DNA of 64,000 nt from Zea mays (lineage: Eukaryota; Streptophyta; Magnoliopsida; Poales; Poaceae): contig NC_050097.1 in the NCBI RefSeq assembly GCF_902167145.1, positions 141,137,982-141,201,981 on the forward strand. Reading direction: 5' to 3'. The notes under the pieces are model-generated. The model worked only from the letters and a program-made list of their open reading frames with translations, made no database searches and was not told the origin of the DNA. The position numbers and the translations under genes are program-made. Positions 24,220 to 36,004 of this stretch are shown here, piece after piece. Position 1 is the stretch's first letter; each line of letters starts with the position of its first letter.

Positions 24220-24626
24220 ATCGTTAGAGTTGGATCTTGTAATTAATACGAAATAAATATATACATAGAAGCTTCAGTCTTAGTGTTAGTCTCGCTCTTA
24301 GTTAGTCTTAGTTAGACAGGGTGGTTTGCTATATCCTGTGCATTTATGTTTGTCATGATGAACTATGTTTGGTTTGGATCTTTGTAATGATTGTTACCAG
24401 AGTGTGGGTACCCCCTGCATTTTGGTTTACATACTATGTCAATAAAGTTAGTTATATAGTTGGGAAAACCTTTATTCTACTTTCCTCTTTATCTGAGAAG
24501 CTGTGTGGTCTGTGTTGGAGATCAGTGAAGATGCTCATCTGTTCAGTGTTGTTGGAGAATTCTATACTCTTTTCTTATGCTGCAAGCTTTGCCAGATTAG
24601 TTCTGATGTGTGGTTGCGTTCTGCAG

Positions 24627-26645
24627 ATGTCAGAGAACAGGCGCAGAGGAGGAAGGCGTGCTCAGCAGGAGCGAGCCGCTCAACAGGAAGAGGTGCCCCA
24701 GCAGCAGCAGCTGCCGCCCCCGCCCCCGATGTCGATTGAGCAGATGTTTCTGATGCAGACTCAGGCAGTTCAAGCCATCGGTCAGACTCTGGCCGCCATT
24801 CAGCAGCAGTAGCAGCAGCAGGCTCCACCCCAGCCTCAGATGCCTCAGATGCCTAGAGATAAGCGTGCTGAATTCATGAGAGGTCATCCACCAACGTTCG
24901 CTCATTCTTCTGACCCCATGGATGCTGAAGATTGGCTGCGCACTGTGGAGCGGGAGTTGCATACCGCTCAGTGCGATGACAGGGAGAAAGTTCTGTATGG
25001 TCCCCGTCTGTTGAGAGGAGCAGCCCAATCATGGTGGGAGTCTTACCTCGCCACCCATGCCAACCCCGACACCATCACTTGGGAAGAGTTCAGAGGTAGC
25101 TTTCGTCAGTACCATGTTCCTGCGGGTCTGATGACAGTGAAGAAGGAGGAGTTCCTGGCCCTTAAGCAAGGGTCATCGTCTGTCAGTGAGTATCGAGACA
25201 GGTTTCTGCAATTGTCTCGCTATGCTCCTGAAGATGTCAACACCGACGCCAAGCGACAATACCGTTTTCTGAGAGGCTTGGTTGACCCTCTGCAGTATCA
25301 GCTGATGAATCACACCTTCCCGACATTCCAGCACCTGATTGATAGAGCGATCATGACAGAGAGAAAGCGCAAGGAGATGGAAGATCGTAAGCGCAAGATC
25401 AGTGGACCCCAGCCTAGAAGCAGCAGTCGTCCTCGTTTCTCAGGCAATCAACCTCAGCAGTTCAGGCAGAACCAGCGTCCACCTCAGCAGCATCAGCAGC
25501 GTCAGCAGTATCAGCAGTTCCAAAGGCAGTATCCTCAGCATCAGTACCAGAACCGTCAGAGCAATCAGTCAGGAGGAGGTCAGTTTCAGAGGGAGAATCA
25601 GCAGACACCTCGCCTTCCTGCCCCAGCAAATCAGCAGAACAGTCAGGCAGCACCAGCTCAAGTTGGAAACAGGGCATGTTTCCACTGTGGAGAGCAGGGC
25701 CACTGGGTGATGCAATGTCCGAAGAAGGCAGCCCAGCAGCAGTCAGGCCCCAATGCCCCAGCGAAGCAGAATGTGCCTCAGCCTGGATCAGGCAATCGCC
25801 CTCAGCCGCGCTATAATCATGGAAGGCTGAACCATTTGGAAGCTGAAGCAGTTCAGGAGACCCCCGACATGATAGTAGGTATGTTCCCAGTCGACTCCCA
25901 TATTGCAGAAGTGTTATTTGATACTGGAGCAACACATTCTTTCATTACTGCATCATGGGTAGAAGCACATAATCTTCCAATTACTACCATGTCAACCCCT
26001 ATTCAAATTGACTCAGCTGGTGGTAGAATTCGAGCTGATAGCATTTGTTTAAATGTAAGTGTGGAAATAAGGGGGATAGCGTTTCCCGCCAACCTTATAG
26101 TAATGGGTACTCAGGGAATAGATGTCATCCTAGGGATGAATTGGTTAGATAAGTATCAGGCAGTTATCAGTTGTGATAAAAGGACAATCAAGTTGGTGTC
26201 CCCACTAGGAGAGGAAGTGGTGACCGAGTTAGTCCCGCCTGAGCCAAAGAAAGGAAGTTGTTATCAGATGGCTGTCGATAGCAGTGAAGCAGACCCAATT
26301 GAGAGTATCAAGGTTGTGTCTGAATTCCCAGATGTGTTTCCAAAGGATTTACCGGGTATGCCACCAGAGCGGAAAGTTGAATTTGCTATAGAGCTTCTTC
26401 CTGGAACCGCCCCCATCTCTAGGAGAGCTTACAGAATATCTGGACCAGAGTTGGTTGAGCTTAAGAAGCAGATTGATGAGCTGTCAGAGAAAGGTTACAT
26501 CCGGCCAAGCACCTCGCCTTGGGCCGCCCCTGCCTTGTTTGTGGAGAAGAAAGATGGCACCAAGAGGATGTGTATCGATTATCGAGCTTTGAATGAAGTC
26601 ACGATCAAGAACAAGTATCCTTTGCCCAGAATAGAAGATCAGTGA
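24627..26645 (+). pseudogene. gag-pol: Gag-protease-partial RT of E4
   Basis: Starts at ATG 24627 (MSENRRRGG). An in-frame TAG at 24810, in a run of CAG codons, interrupts the Gln-rich N-terminus; the same frame then continues as 601 codons from an ATG at 24840. It holds a retrotransposon gag domain ([27 protein letters not shown]), a Gln-rich linker, one CCHC knuckle ([14 protein letters not shown], about 25677-25718), protease ([12 protein letters not shown]) and the start of RT ([27 protein letters not shown]). It stops with TGA at 26643, where a deletion removes the rest of RT, including the FVDD/FIDD site, and RNase H. Confidence 0.92.
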
Positions 26646-26655
26646 GATCCGGCGA

Positions 26656-28032
26656 TTGATTCTAGATGGCAGAGGCAAAGACTTTCGAGAAGATGCAGAA
26701 GGTGTGGTATGGTTCAAAGACCGCTTGTGTGTTCCCAATGTCCAGTCTATTCGGGAGTTGATTCTTAAGGAAGCTCATGAGACAGCTTATTCGATTCACC
26801 CTGGCAGTGAGAAGATGTATCAGGATCTGAAGAAGAAATTCTGGTGGTACGGAATGAAAAGAGAAATCGCAGAGCATGTGGCTATGTGCGATAGTTGTCG
26901 AAGAATTAAGGCAGAACACCAGAGACCAGCTGGATTGTTGCAACCGTTGCAGATCCCTCAGTGGAAATGGGATGAAATTGGTATGGATTTCATAGTCGGA
27001 TTGCCTCGCACCCGAGCCGGCTACGATTCCATTTGGGTAGTAGTGGACCGTTTGACCAAGTCAGCCCACTTCATACCTGTCAAGACCAACTACAACAGTG
27101 CAGTATTGGCAGAATTGTATATGTCTCGGATCGTTAGTCTTCATGGTGTGCCAAAGAAGATAGTGTCAGACAGAGGAACGCAGTTCACCTCTCATTTCTG
27201 GCAGCAGTTGCATGAAGCCTTGGGCACGCATCTGAATTTCAGTTCAGCTTATCACCCGCAGACAGATGGTCAGACTGAAAGAACCAATCAAATTCTTGAA
27301 GATATGTTGAGAGCCTGTGCGTTGCAAGATCAATCCGGATGGGACAAGCGATTGCCTTATGCAGAATTTTCCTATAACAACAGTTACCAGGCCAGTTTGA
27401 AGATGTCACCGTTTCAAGCGCTGTATGGAAGGAGTTGCAGAACTCCGTTGCAATGGGATCAGCCTGGAGAGAAGCAGGTGTTTGGGCCAGATATTTTGCT
27501 CGAAGCCGAAGAGAACATCAAGATGGTTCGAGAGAATCTGAAGATAGCGCAATCGAGGCAGCGAAGCTATGCAGACACAAGAAGAAGAGAGCTGAGTTTC
27601 GAAGTCGGAGACTTTGTCTATCTGAAAGTGTCACCGATCAGAGGAGTCAGAAGATTCGGAGTGAAAGGCAAGCTAGCACCCCGCTACATTGGTCCGTATC
27701 AAATTCTCTCAAAGCGTGGAGAAGTGGCTTATCAGCTCAGCCTGCCAGAGAATTTGTCTGCTGTGCATGATGTCTTTCATGTGTCTCAATTGAAGAAGTG
27801 TTTGCGTGTGCCAGAAGAGCAGTTGCCAGTGGAAGGTCTTGAAGTCCAGGAGGACTTGACCTATATTGAGAAGCCAGCTCAGATCCTTGAGATTGCAGAT
27901 AGAGTCACCCGAAGGAAGACCGTCAGAATGTGCAAAGTCAGATGGAGTCACCACTCTGAGGAAGAAGCAACCTGGGAGCGTGAAGATGATCTGATGGCCA
28001 AGTACCCGGAGCTCTTTGCTAGCCAGCCCTGA
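26656..28032 (+). pseudogene. pol: Integrase and chromodomain of E4
   Basis: Open for 458 codons but without an ATG at its start; it is the 3' part of pol behind the deletion and in a different frame from 24627-26645. It has an HHCC zinc finger (about residues 41-82), a core with catalytic D, D and E ([27 protein letters not shown]), a GPY/F module (RYIGPYQIL) and a C-terminal chromodomain (about 395-458: VRWSHHSEEEATWERED). The chromodomain assigns E4 to the chromoviruses and, with the rest, to the Tekay/Del group. All integrase residues I looked for are intact. Confidence 0.93.
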
Positions 28033-28051
28033 ATCTCGAGGGCGAGATTCT

Positions 28052-28068
28052 TTTAAGGGGGATAGGTT
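28052..28068 (+). other. Polypurine tract of E4
   Basis: TTTTAAGGGGGATAGGTT immediately precedes the 3' LTR, the usual place for plus-strand priming. Confidence 0.8.
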
Positions 28069-30824
28069 TGTAACGCCCCGAATTTTGCAGTTGAATTTTT
28101 TCTTTTCTTTACTCGCCAAAATTCGGGCGTTACCTTTCCCTTTTCTTTTTCCCCTCGCTAAACCTTGACCTTTTTCAAAGTTTAGCGGGATTCGGTTTGG
28201 AATTCCCGTAGGTATAAAAAAAAACCCTAAATACTTTATGTTGTTTGATGCACCATGCCGCCCTTGCATTTTTGGTTGTTTGAAAGTGCAATCGCATTCA
28301 TCTAAAAGATCGGATTTCGAGAACAAGCGGAAAATCTTTTATCTTTCTTTCTCTCTCTTTCTCTCTCCCCTTTCTATCTCTCCCGCGCCCTGGGCCGACC
28401 CCGGCCGGCCCAGCCGCCCCTGGCGCCCCCCCCCTTTTTGGGCCCAATTGGCCCATGCCGCCCCCATCTCCCTTTTTCCCCAAACCCTCTCCCTCTCCCT
28501 CTCATTTTTTCCCTCTCTCATTCTCTCCCTAGCCGCCGCCCCTACCCGCCCCCTGCCCTAGCGCCGCCCCTACCCCTGCCCTAGCCGCCGCCCCTGCCTA
28601 GGCCGCCGCCCCTCCCCGTCGCCGATCCGCCGCCCCGCTCGGCCGCCCCGTCCCCGTCCCCGGTGAGGCCCCTCCCCCTCTCCTCCCTCCCCCTCTCCTC
28701 CCCCCCTTCCCCTCGCCGCTCGGCCCCATGGCCGGTTCGGCCGCCCGCCCCCCCCCCCCCCCCCCCCGCGCGCGCCCCCATGGCCGGCTCGGCCGCTCGG
28801 CCGCCCCGCGCCCTGCCCCGCGCCCCTGCGCGCCCAGCGGCTCGGCCGCCCCGCCCCCCTGCTCGGCCGGCTCGGCCGCCCCCTGCGCCGCCCGCCCTCG
28901 CCAGCCCGGCCGCCCGCCGCCGGCTCAGCCGCCCCGGCTCGGCCGCCCCTGCGCGCCCCGCCTAGGGCCGGTTCAACCGCCCCTAGGGCCGGTTCAACCG
29001 CCCCCCCCCTCTGTTTTTTTTATTTTTTTTATTTTATTTTATTTACTTTCTGTGATCATAATTACTGTATTTTAAGTAGGCTAATCACTGTTCATGCTAT
29101 GGGAAAATAGGAAGTTTAATTTAAAATTTCGTTATGTTATTGATTCACGTAGTTAATTGTTTACCCTGTGCAATGTTGATCAACTAAAAGTGATTAGGTT
29201 TCCATTAGTATATATAAATATATATAACAGAATTATTTTGTTAAAAACCAATTGTGTCATTAGTGCATAAGATTTAACCCCCTGCGAGACCTTTCCCGTT
29301 TCTTTCTAACCATAACAAATGCGTTATCGAATGTCATACTTGGTGCATATTCACTTTATTTGTTATCTTGTATGGTGTACTGTTCTTTTGTATTAAATAT
29401 GTGGATGGATGTATGTATGTTTGCGCTCGCATAGAGAACGATCCGGTCGAAGAGCCCGAGGAATTCGCAGGAGAAGCCCCTGAGCAGCAGTCGGTTGGTG
29501 GAGGCAAGTGTCCTTTGACCTATCTCTGTCCTATTCATTCTTTAATTCACCTCCCGCATTACACATTTATACCTAAGGATTGACTAGCTTTTGTTATCCA
29601 TGTCCTTGTTTACCTATTTGGGTCGGATTATTACTACTTAGTCTGATGCTATTGCTCAACTCTAATCAATGAACATGATGTGATTATCTATGATACGCTG
29701 TTTTCCCGTTCTTCTTTATGATTATACTTGTGGTTTTCAAGGGGACTCGAGCGGTTTCTCGAGTGCCTCTCCGTAAGGACCTGTTCTATGGATGACCGCC
29801 CGGGAAAACAGTGCAACCATGAGGGTGGAATGGGGTGCCCTTAGCTGAATAATTAGAGGATCCGGGATGTAGTTCACTTAGCCGTCGTGCCGTCAATGGG
29901 GCTCGGTGTATGCGGCTCGCTCTGCCAAGTTTGGGTTCGCCCCTTGGGGAGGAGTGCGGTGCATTTAGGAAACCTAACGGGTGGCTACAGCCCCGGGGAA
30001 TCTTTGTAAAGGCTACGTAGTGAAATCCTGCCTATTCACCTTGGTAGTGTTTAAGGGTTTGATCGGCCCGAGGCAAGAGGGAATCACGGCTTGTGGGTAA
30101 AGTGCACAACCTCTGCAGAGTGTTATGAAACTGATATATCAGCCGTGCTCACGGTTATGAGCGGCCAAGGGAGCTCCAGAGATTAGTGATACTTGATCAG
30201 AGATATTTTGGTACAGGTGGCAATGAGATTGATGGTTCTGGTTATGATTATGGTATTGGTAAGTGGTATTCTTTCCGTTTGGAAAGGATACATTGGGTTA
30301 ATAACTTGGGTTAATGTTAAAACCTGGCTTTCTACTAGTAAGTAATAACCTGACCAACTAAAAGCAACTGCTTGACTGATCCCCACATAAAGCTAGTCCA
30401 CTACAGCCAAACATGATACTTGCTGAGTATGTTGATGTGTACTCACCCTTGCTCTACACACCAAACCCCCCCCCCCCCCCAGGTTGTCAGCATTGCAACC
30501 ACTGCTCAGGAGAAGATGAAGCTGTGGAAGGAGACTTCCAGGAGTTCCAAGACTACGACGAGTTCTAGGTGTGGGTTAGCGGTAACCCCCAGTCGGCTGC
30601 CTGTGAAGGCCGCGTTTATCTACGTTTCTTTTCCGCACTTTGATTTATTGTAAGAACCATATGGACGTCTCAGACGTATGATGTAATCGACTATTTCCCT
30701 TATTAATACTATTTTGAGCACTGTGTGATGATGTCCATATTATGTAACTGCTGTGTACGTGAATAACTGATCCTGGCACGTACATGGTTCGCATTCGGTT
30801 TGCCTTCTAAAACCGGGTGTGACA
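28069..30824 (+). repeat. 3' LTR of E4
   Basis: Nearly identical to 20211-22950. Most differences are longer C runs (for example near 28750 and 30470) and one T run; the few substitutions include C/A near 28377, T/C near 28562 and G/T near 30414. The split ORF is repeated here: exon 2 at 29435-29503, exon 3 at 30483-30568. Confidence 0.95.
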
Positions 30825-31772
30825 TGACGTCTCCTTGCTTCCGTAGGGGACTGAGAACCACCGTCGTCATGGACACACGCGGGGAGCCTTCATTACTTGT
30901 TACCGGGGCGAGCTTGGATGGGACGCCGATCTTGTTCCCGCATAGCCTGAGCTAGCTAGGGGTAGGGTAATGATGTATCCCCCGTGGCGCGGTCGGTCCA
31001 TGCCCAAGGTCGGGCGAGGCGGAGACTCCTCCTGAGGCCGAGGCCGGGGTCGGGCGAGGACGCGATTCCTCCCGAGGTCGGGGTTGAGGCCGAGCCCTGG
31101 GGTCGGGCGAGGCGGAGACCACCTTCCGAGGCCGAGGTTGAGGCCGAGCCCTGGGGTCAGGCAAGGCGGAGGCCACCTTCCGAGGGCGAGGTGGGGGCCG
31201 AGCCCTAGGGTCGGGCGAGGCGGAGACATCCTCCTGAGGTCGAGGCCCAAGGTCGGGCGAGGCAGAGCTTCCTGTTGCGCCTGAGGCTGAACTTAGCTGT
31301 TGTCAGCCTCACCCTGGCGGGTGGCACAACAGTCGGAGCGGGTCGAGCGGCGCTGTTTTCCTGTCAGGTCGGTCAGTGGAAGGGTGAAGTGACTGAGGTC
31401 ACTTCGACCTTGCCGACTGAGGCACGTTTGTTAGGATAAGGTGTCAGGCGATCCTCACATTGAATGCGCCTGCGATACGGTCGGTTGGTGAGGCGATTTG
31501 GCCAAGGTTGCTTCACAATGAAGCCTTCCCGAGCTGGGCTTCGGGCGAGTCGAGGGTGCGCCCGTTGCTTGAGGAGGCCCTCAGGCGAGGCGTGAATTCG
31601 TTTGGGTCTACTATTCCCGCCGAGGCTGGGCTCGGGCGAGGCGAGATCGCGTCCCTTGAGTAGACGAGGCCTTGACCTGAACCGCGCCCATCAGTCTCTG
31701 CAGCTTGTGCTGATGGTGGTTACCAGCCGTGTTTAGGAGTGTTGGGGGTACCCCTAATTACGGTACCCGACA
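30825..31772 (-). repeat. 3' LTR of the huck-like element, second part
   Basis: Resumes after E4 with the second copy of tgacg and matches 42858-43837. About 31010-31270 holds six GC-rich units based on GGTCGGGCGAGGCGGAGAC. The LTR ends CGGTACCCGACA at 31772. Confidence 0.93.
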
Positions 31773-33580
31773 GTAGCCCTCGAGCCACAAAGGGAGTGTT
31801 GGTACTCGCTTGGAGGCTTTGCCGCACTTTTTTGCGAGGGGACCGGCCTTTCTCGGTTACACTTTGTTCCGGTGGGTGCGCACGAGCGCACCCACCGGGT
31901 GTAGCCCCCGAGGCCTCGTAGGAGTGGTTTAACTCCTCTGAGGTCTTAATACCTTTCGTGATGCCTTGGCCGGCCTGGTTGTTCCCTCATGCGACCTGAT
32001 CGTAGCCCGGGTGCATGGTTACGTTCCGAGTTTTTAGGCTGGTTTGTTTACGCTCTCAACGGTTTGGCCGTAGCCGGGTTTGCGAGAGCAGCCCCCGAGC
32101 CTCTGCACGGAGCGAGAGGATGATCAAGGACTGTCTCAACTTTTATTATACGCCCCTTCGTCGCCTTTCCGCAAGGAGGAAGAGGGGGAGAGCGCCATGT
32201 TGCCCTCGGAGGACGCCGAACATGGTGTCTCCAGTGAGTTGCTAACGGGTGATCCGAGTGGACGCCCGTGCCTCGTTCGATAAGGGTCGGCTAGTGGCAC
32301 AGAGGCGCGCTCCAAAAGTACCTGCAGGTGATTTGCCGGACCCGGACCCGTTCGATAGGGTCTGGGGGCTCGATGCCTCCCTCTGATGGGATTCCGTTAC
32401 AAAATCGCTCCTGCTGGTCTCGGAAATGTCCTAGGGTACCTTGGGAGCGTAGCCCAAGCCTCGACCATGTAACGGACGTACCCAGAGTCATCCCTCGCTC
32501 TGCGTGCTCTGGGGCGGCTGTCGAACCCTTCTGAGGGGCCAGCCTTCGAACCCCTGATCAGTAGTGGGCGCGGAGCCCGAGTGCTCTGGGGCAGCTGTCG
32601 AACCCTTCCGAGGGGCCAGCCTTCGAACCCCTGGTCAGTAATGAGCTTGAAGCCCGAGTGCTCTGGGGTGGCTGTCGAACCCTTCCGAGGGGCCAGCCTT
32701 CGAACCTCTGATCAGTAGGAGGGCTCGGGGCCCGCTTCCTTCGCGGAGAAGGATCCCTTTCGAAATATCCCCTTTCCCGGTCCCTGTAGCAAGAGAGAGA
32801 TAGGGGAGGAGGAAAAGGATATGAATTTAAATGGTGTGGCGCACCTTTTTTGATGCGGTCATCATGGCGGAGGTGAAACAACGCCCGCTTCACCTGCCAA
32901 AGGCGTCGCTTGCCTTGCCGTGGAGTTAATGCGACGGGACGGGCGGTTCGCGGGGCGGCCGCGTGCGCGAGCCATTCGAAGAACGGAACACGGGCGCGTC
33001 GTCTTCATGTCGTGGGAGAGGGATCCCCTGTTGCTCCAGGAGGGGACGTGAGCCTGCAAACGATTTGACCGCTGCTTCCGCTCGTCTGCTGCCGCCATTA
33101 CTATCGGTCCACTTTTGGCCATATCAACCGTCGCGCCTCCTTCTGCGGCTGACTGACCCGTGATCATTGTGCTCGATTGGCATTGTTGGGCCATGCACAG
33201 GGTTGCCTCGAGTCGCGGTACCGGTTCCGCAGTCGAGGAGGCGCGACATTAGCGCAAGTGGCGGTGCGGTTTCTTGCACGTAGTAACCGGCGCGCCGGTT
33301 ACATGACGTGTGGGCCTAGGCCTCCATGCTGGATGCGATGAAGCCGAAGGGGTGCGCCCCCATGGTGCGGTTGCACGCCACCTGCATGGCGGTCCGCCCT
33401 TGCGACCGCTAGTTTCGGTGAGGATGGAGGAGTGCTTGTAACCGCGGGGCGGTTACATGCTCCGCGTGCAGCGGTTTGGCTTCTTCCGTTTCGGGTCAGC
33501 TTGCATGACGTGTGGGACCTAGCCCCCCGTGTCGTAGGGGGAGGACCCTGGAGCACGTCGGTGAAGACTTTGCCCGTGAC
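31773..33580. other. Huck-like 3' internal region
   Basis: GC-rich internal sequence next to the 3' LTR, starting GTAGCCCTCGAGCC. Apart from the tandem repeat at 32504-32725 I see no gene; the short frames on both strands lack recognisable domains. Confidence 0.5.
32504..32725. repeat. Three-copy 77 bp tandem repeat in the huck-like element
   Basis: Copies start near 32504, 32581 and 32658. Each contains GTGCTCTGGGG, GGCTGTCGAACCCTT and GAGGGGCCAGCCTTCGAACC, with a few substitutions. Confidence 0.9.
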
Positions 33581-33582
33581 GC

Positions 33583-35321
33583 TTGAGGACGCGAGTGGGG
33601 AGAGCCGCCTTTAAAAAGGGATCGATCCCCCGGGCGGTAGCCATGCCTTCGCACTCCTTTCATTCATCACGCCCTTCCACCTTCCGAGCCCTCGGATGGG
33701 GAGCGCCCGCGTTGCCTTCGTCTTGCTGCTGTTGGAGGAGCACGACCTCGCGGGGTTGGCGCCCTTCAGCCATCGCTCGGCTTCAAGGATTTTCATCATG
33801 CAGCCCGGCTGCATTCCCCCACCAATGGTCATCCAGGATGATGACCACCAGTTCGGTGGTGGGGAGAAGCAAGCCGGGCTGCGGCCTCTGCCCCGCCCTC
33901 AGCTTCAAGGATCTTCATCATCCTCGCTGGGAAGGAAGGCGGGGCGAGTTGGGGCCTACCTCCACGTGGGCCGGCGACTCGCTTCTTCCTCCGGCGCTCG
34001 GGGGAGAAAGGCATCATCCAGCTCCGTGGAGGAGGCATCCTCCAGCCATGCGGGGGAAGGCGAACTGCTGCTGCTTGGACAAGGTGCAGCTGTCCATCCT
34101 CCACCCCGGGCGTCGATCGTGCCGCGCGCGGGCCGGCCACGTCCAGGTCCTCCCTGCGCCGTCGGCTGCACAACACGTCGCACGCCGCGAGGGCGGTTCT
34201 CGTGTTCTGGGACGGTCCCGTTCTCGTTCTTGTGGCGAGAACGGGAGTGAGGACCTGCCGGTGCGCTTTGGGGGCGGTCGCCGCTCGCAGGTGCGGTGTT
34301 GGTGGATAGGTGGCCACTGACGTCGGTGATGAGGTGGTGGCAGCCAAAGGAGGTTGCTTCTGCTGACAAGACCGTCAGCGCCACCTGCGCTCCGGGCCTC
34401 CGGCTCTTTGGCTTTAATGGCTGGTTCTCGTCCCCCGTGAGGGGACGTGAACAAGGGCCTTCCAGCGGTAGCGTTCGCCCTGGGGCCATCGCTGCTGCTG
34501 TCTTGCCGTCTAAGACGGAGGTCGTTGCCGTGCTGTTGGGGTAGCGTCACCGGCGAGCCACCTGGAGTTTGTCGTCTCACATGCCCTCTAGTGTGGAGGT
34601 TGTTCATACCCGCGGGAGTGGAACTGGAGTTCCGTTTGTAATGGCACCCTGAGTATGGGTGTTTGTTCATTGTGGCTATCGAGGCCTGAACATCTGGGTA
34701 TTTGGGCGTGAAGCCGTGTTTCTTCCTCATTCCGAGCACTAGGAATCGCCTGTCGGCTAGCTGAACCGCTTAACCGAGTGTGAGTTGCCCTGTGCGGAAG
34801 GTGACGAGTGAGGTATCCGTATCCCGGAGGCATAGGAGTTCTTCGGCTCGGTCGGCCTTGCCACTCAAGGCTTCTCTTGCTCAGTTTTAGAACCCTCGGT
34901 TGCTCTGCGATGAGTCGGAGGCAGCGGTGTCAGCATGGACAGAGGCGGAGTCGGCTCGAAAAGAGGCTTTGTCGGCCCAGGAGCAGGTGGCTTCCCAGGC
35001 CGAGGAGGTGCAGCAGCGGCGGCTGGAGCTTGGCCAGGTCATCCGCGAGCGGGACCAACCTCGGAGTCACGCTGCCGAGGCCGTGAGCCGGGCTGATGTC
35101 CTCGGGGGACAGCTGGCTGAGGCTACGGAGCGGCCAGCCGAGGTGTCCGCTCGGGCCGGGACCCTGGAGGAGACCCTGGCTGCGATGGCCCAAGCGCGGT
35201 GCTGACGTCCTCCTTCGAGGTGGAGATCCTTTCACCCATGTCGCCGTCCGAGGCCGGGTCAGATTCCGCCGAAGGTGGAAACGACGCCGAGGGTGCTGCT
35301 GCTCCCTCTGTCGATGTCTGA
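33583..35321 (+). pseudogene. Antisense ORF remnant of the huck-like element
   Basis: The plus-strand sequence opposite to pol has coding-like stretches in more than one frame. The clearest is 34900-35205, an Ala/Glu/Arg-rich coiled coil (SAQEQVASQAEEVQQRRLEL). After a frame change comes an acidic tail from about 35208 (SPSEAGSDSAEGGNDAEG) ending at TGA 35319. A coiled coil followed by an acidic end is typical of antisense ORFs in Tat-type elements. The 5' part (33583-34560) is open in several frames because of GC content and I cannot fix its reading frame. A copy of the 190 bp repeat lies inside. Confidence 0.5.
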
Positions 35322-35810
35322 ACCTGCAGGAATAGTTTGTCTATAGTATGCGTATGTTTTTCGCGGCCACCGAGGCCCAAACATCTTATTGTCGTGTTAT
35401 AAAGCTGTGTTTCCTTTCCTCTTGTTTCGAGTATCAGGACTTGCTCATCGGTAGCAGAATCGCTTATCCGAGCGAGAGTTACTTTTCACGGAAAGTGATG
35501 AGTGAGGTATCCGTATCTCGGAGGCGTAGGAGTCCCTCGGCTCGGTCGGCCTTGCCGCTTACGTGCACTCTTACTCGTTCACAGGATTCTGTTATCGATA
35601 TAGTCGAGAAGGCACGAAAATCATTCTGGCAGAAAAGTTTTCGAGCGTTAGGACTTGTTCGGTAGCAGAATCGCTTATCCGAGCGTGAGTTACTTATCGC
35701 GGAAGGTGATGAGTGAGGTATCCGTATCCCGGAGGCGTAGGAGTCCCTCGGCTCGGTCGGCCTTGCCGCTTACGTGTACTCTCGTCGTTTTCAGGATCCC
35801 GCTATCGAAG
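34685..35810. repeat. Three dispersed copies of a ~190 bp repeat
   Basis: Copies at about 34685-34885, 35370-35590 and 35645-35800 share CGCTTATCCGAGCG (a variant in the first), GTGATGAGTGAGGTATCCGT and CTCGGCTCGGTCGGCCTTGC. The last two are nearly adjacent, so they look like a local duplication; the first is separated by the antisense-ORF coiled coil. Confidence 0.85.
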
Positions 35811-36004
35811 CAGTCGAAAAGCGCGGAAGACGTTCTGGCAGAAAGTCTTTTTCCAAGGAAAATTTTGATGCAGAGGGGGTTCCCCCTTCTAGCCTTCGAG
35901 GGAGGGTCGGGCTCTGCCGAGGCAAGGCTGACCCTTCCTTGACGGTTGAACTTTATTTATGTATGTAAAGAGAACGAGGTATATGAATGACTTGAAACAT
36001 CTTA

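Larger units (their letters stand above)
20211..30824 (+). mobile_element. Young Tekay/Del-type chromovirus E4, internally deleted
   Basis: A 10.6 kb plus-strand element with LTRs of 2740 and 2756 bp and the perfect 5 bp duplication tgacg (20206-20210 and 30825-30829). By eye the LTRs differ at about five substitutions plus length changes in C and T runs, so the insertion is very recent. Inside are an iMet-type PBS, an intact pre-gag ORF, gag with one TAG, protease, the first part of RT, then integrase and a chromodomain, and a PPT. The RT catalytic core and RNase H are missing, so mobility must have depended on another element unless the deletion came after insertion. Confidence 0.95.

Noticed and set aside
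33611..34739. Minus-strand open frames opposite the huck-like antisense ORF
   Set aside because: Shadows of GC-rich sequence without domains and with arginine-rich, low-complexity content.
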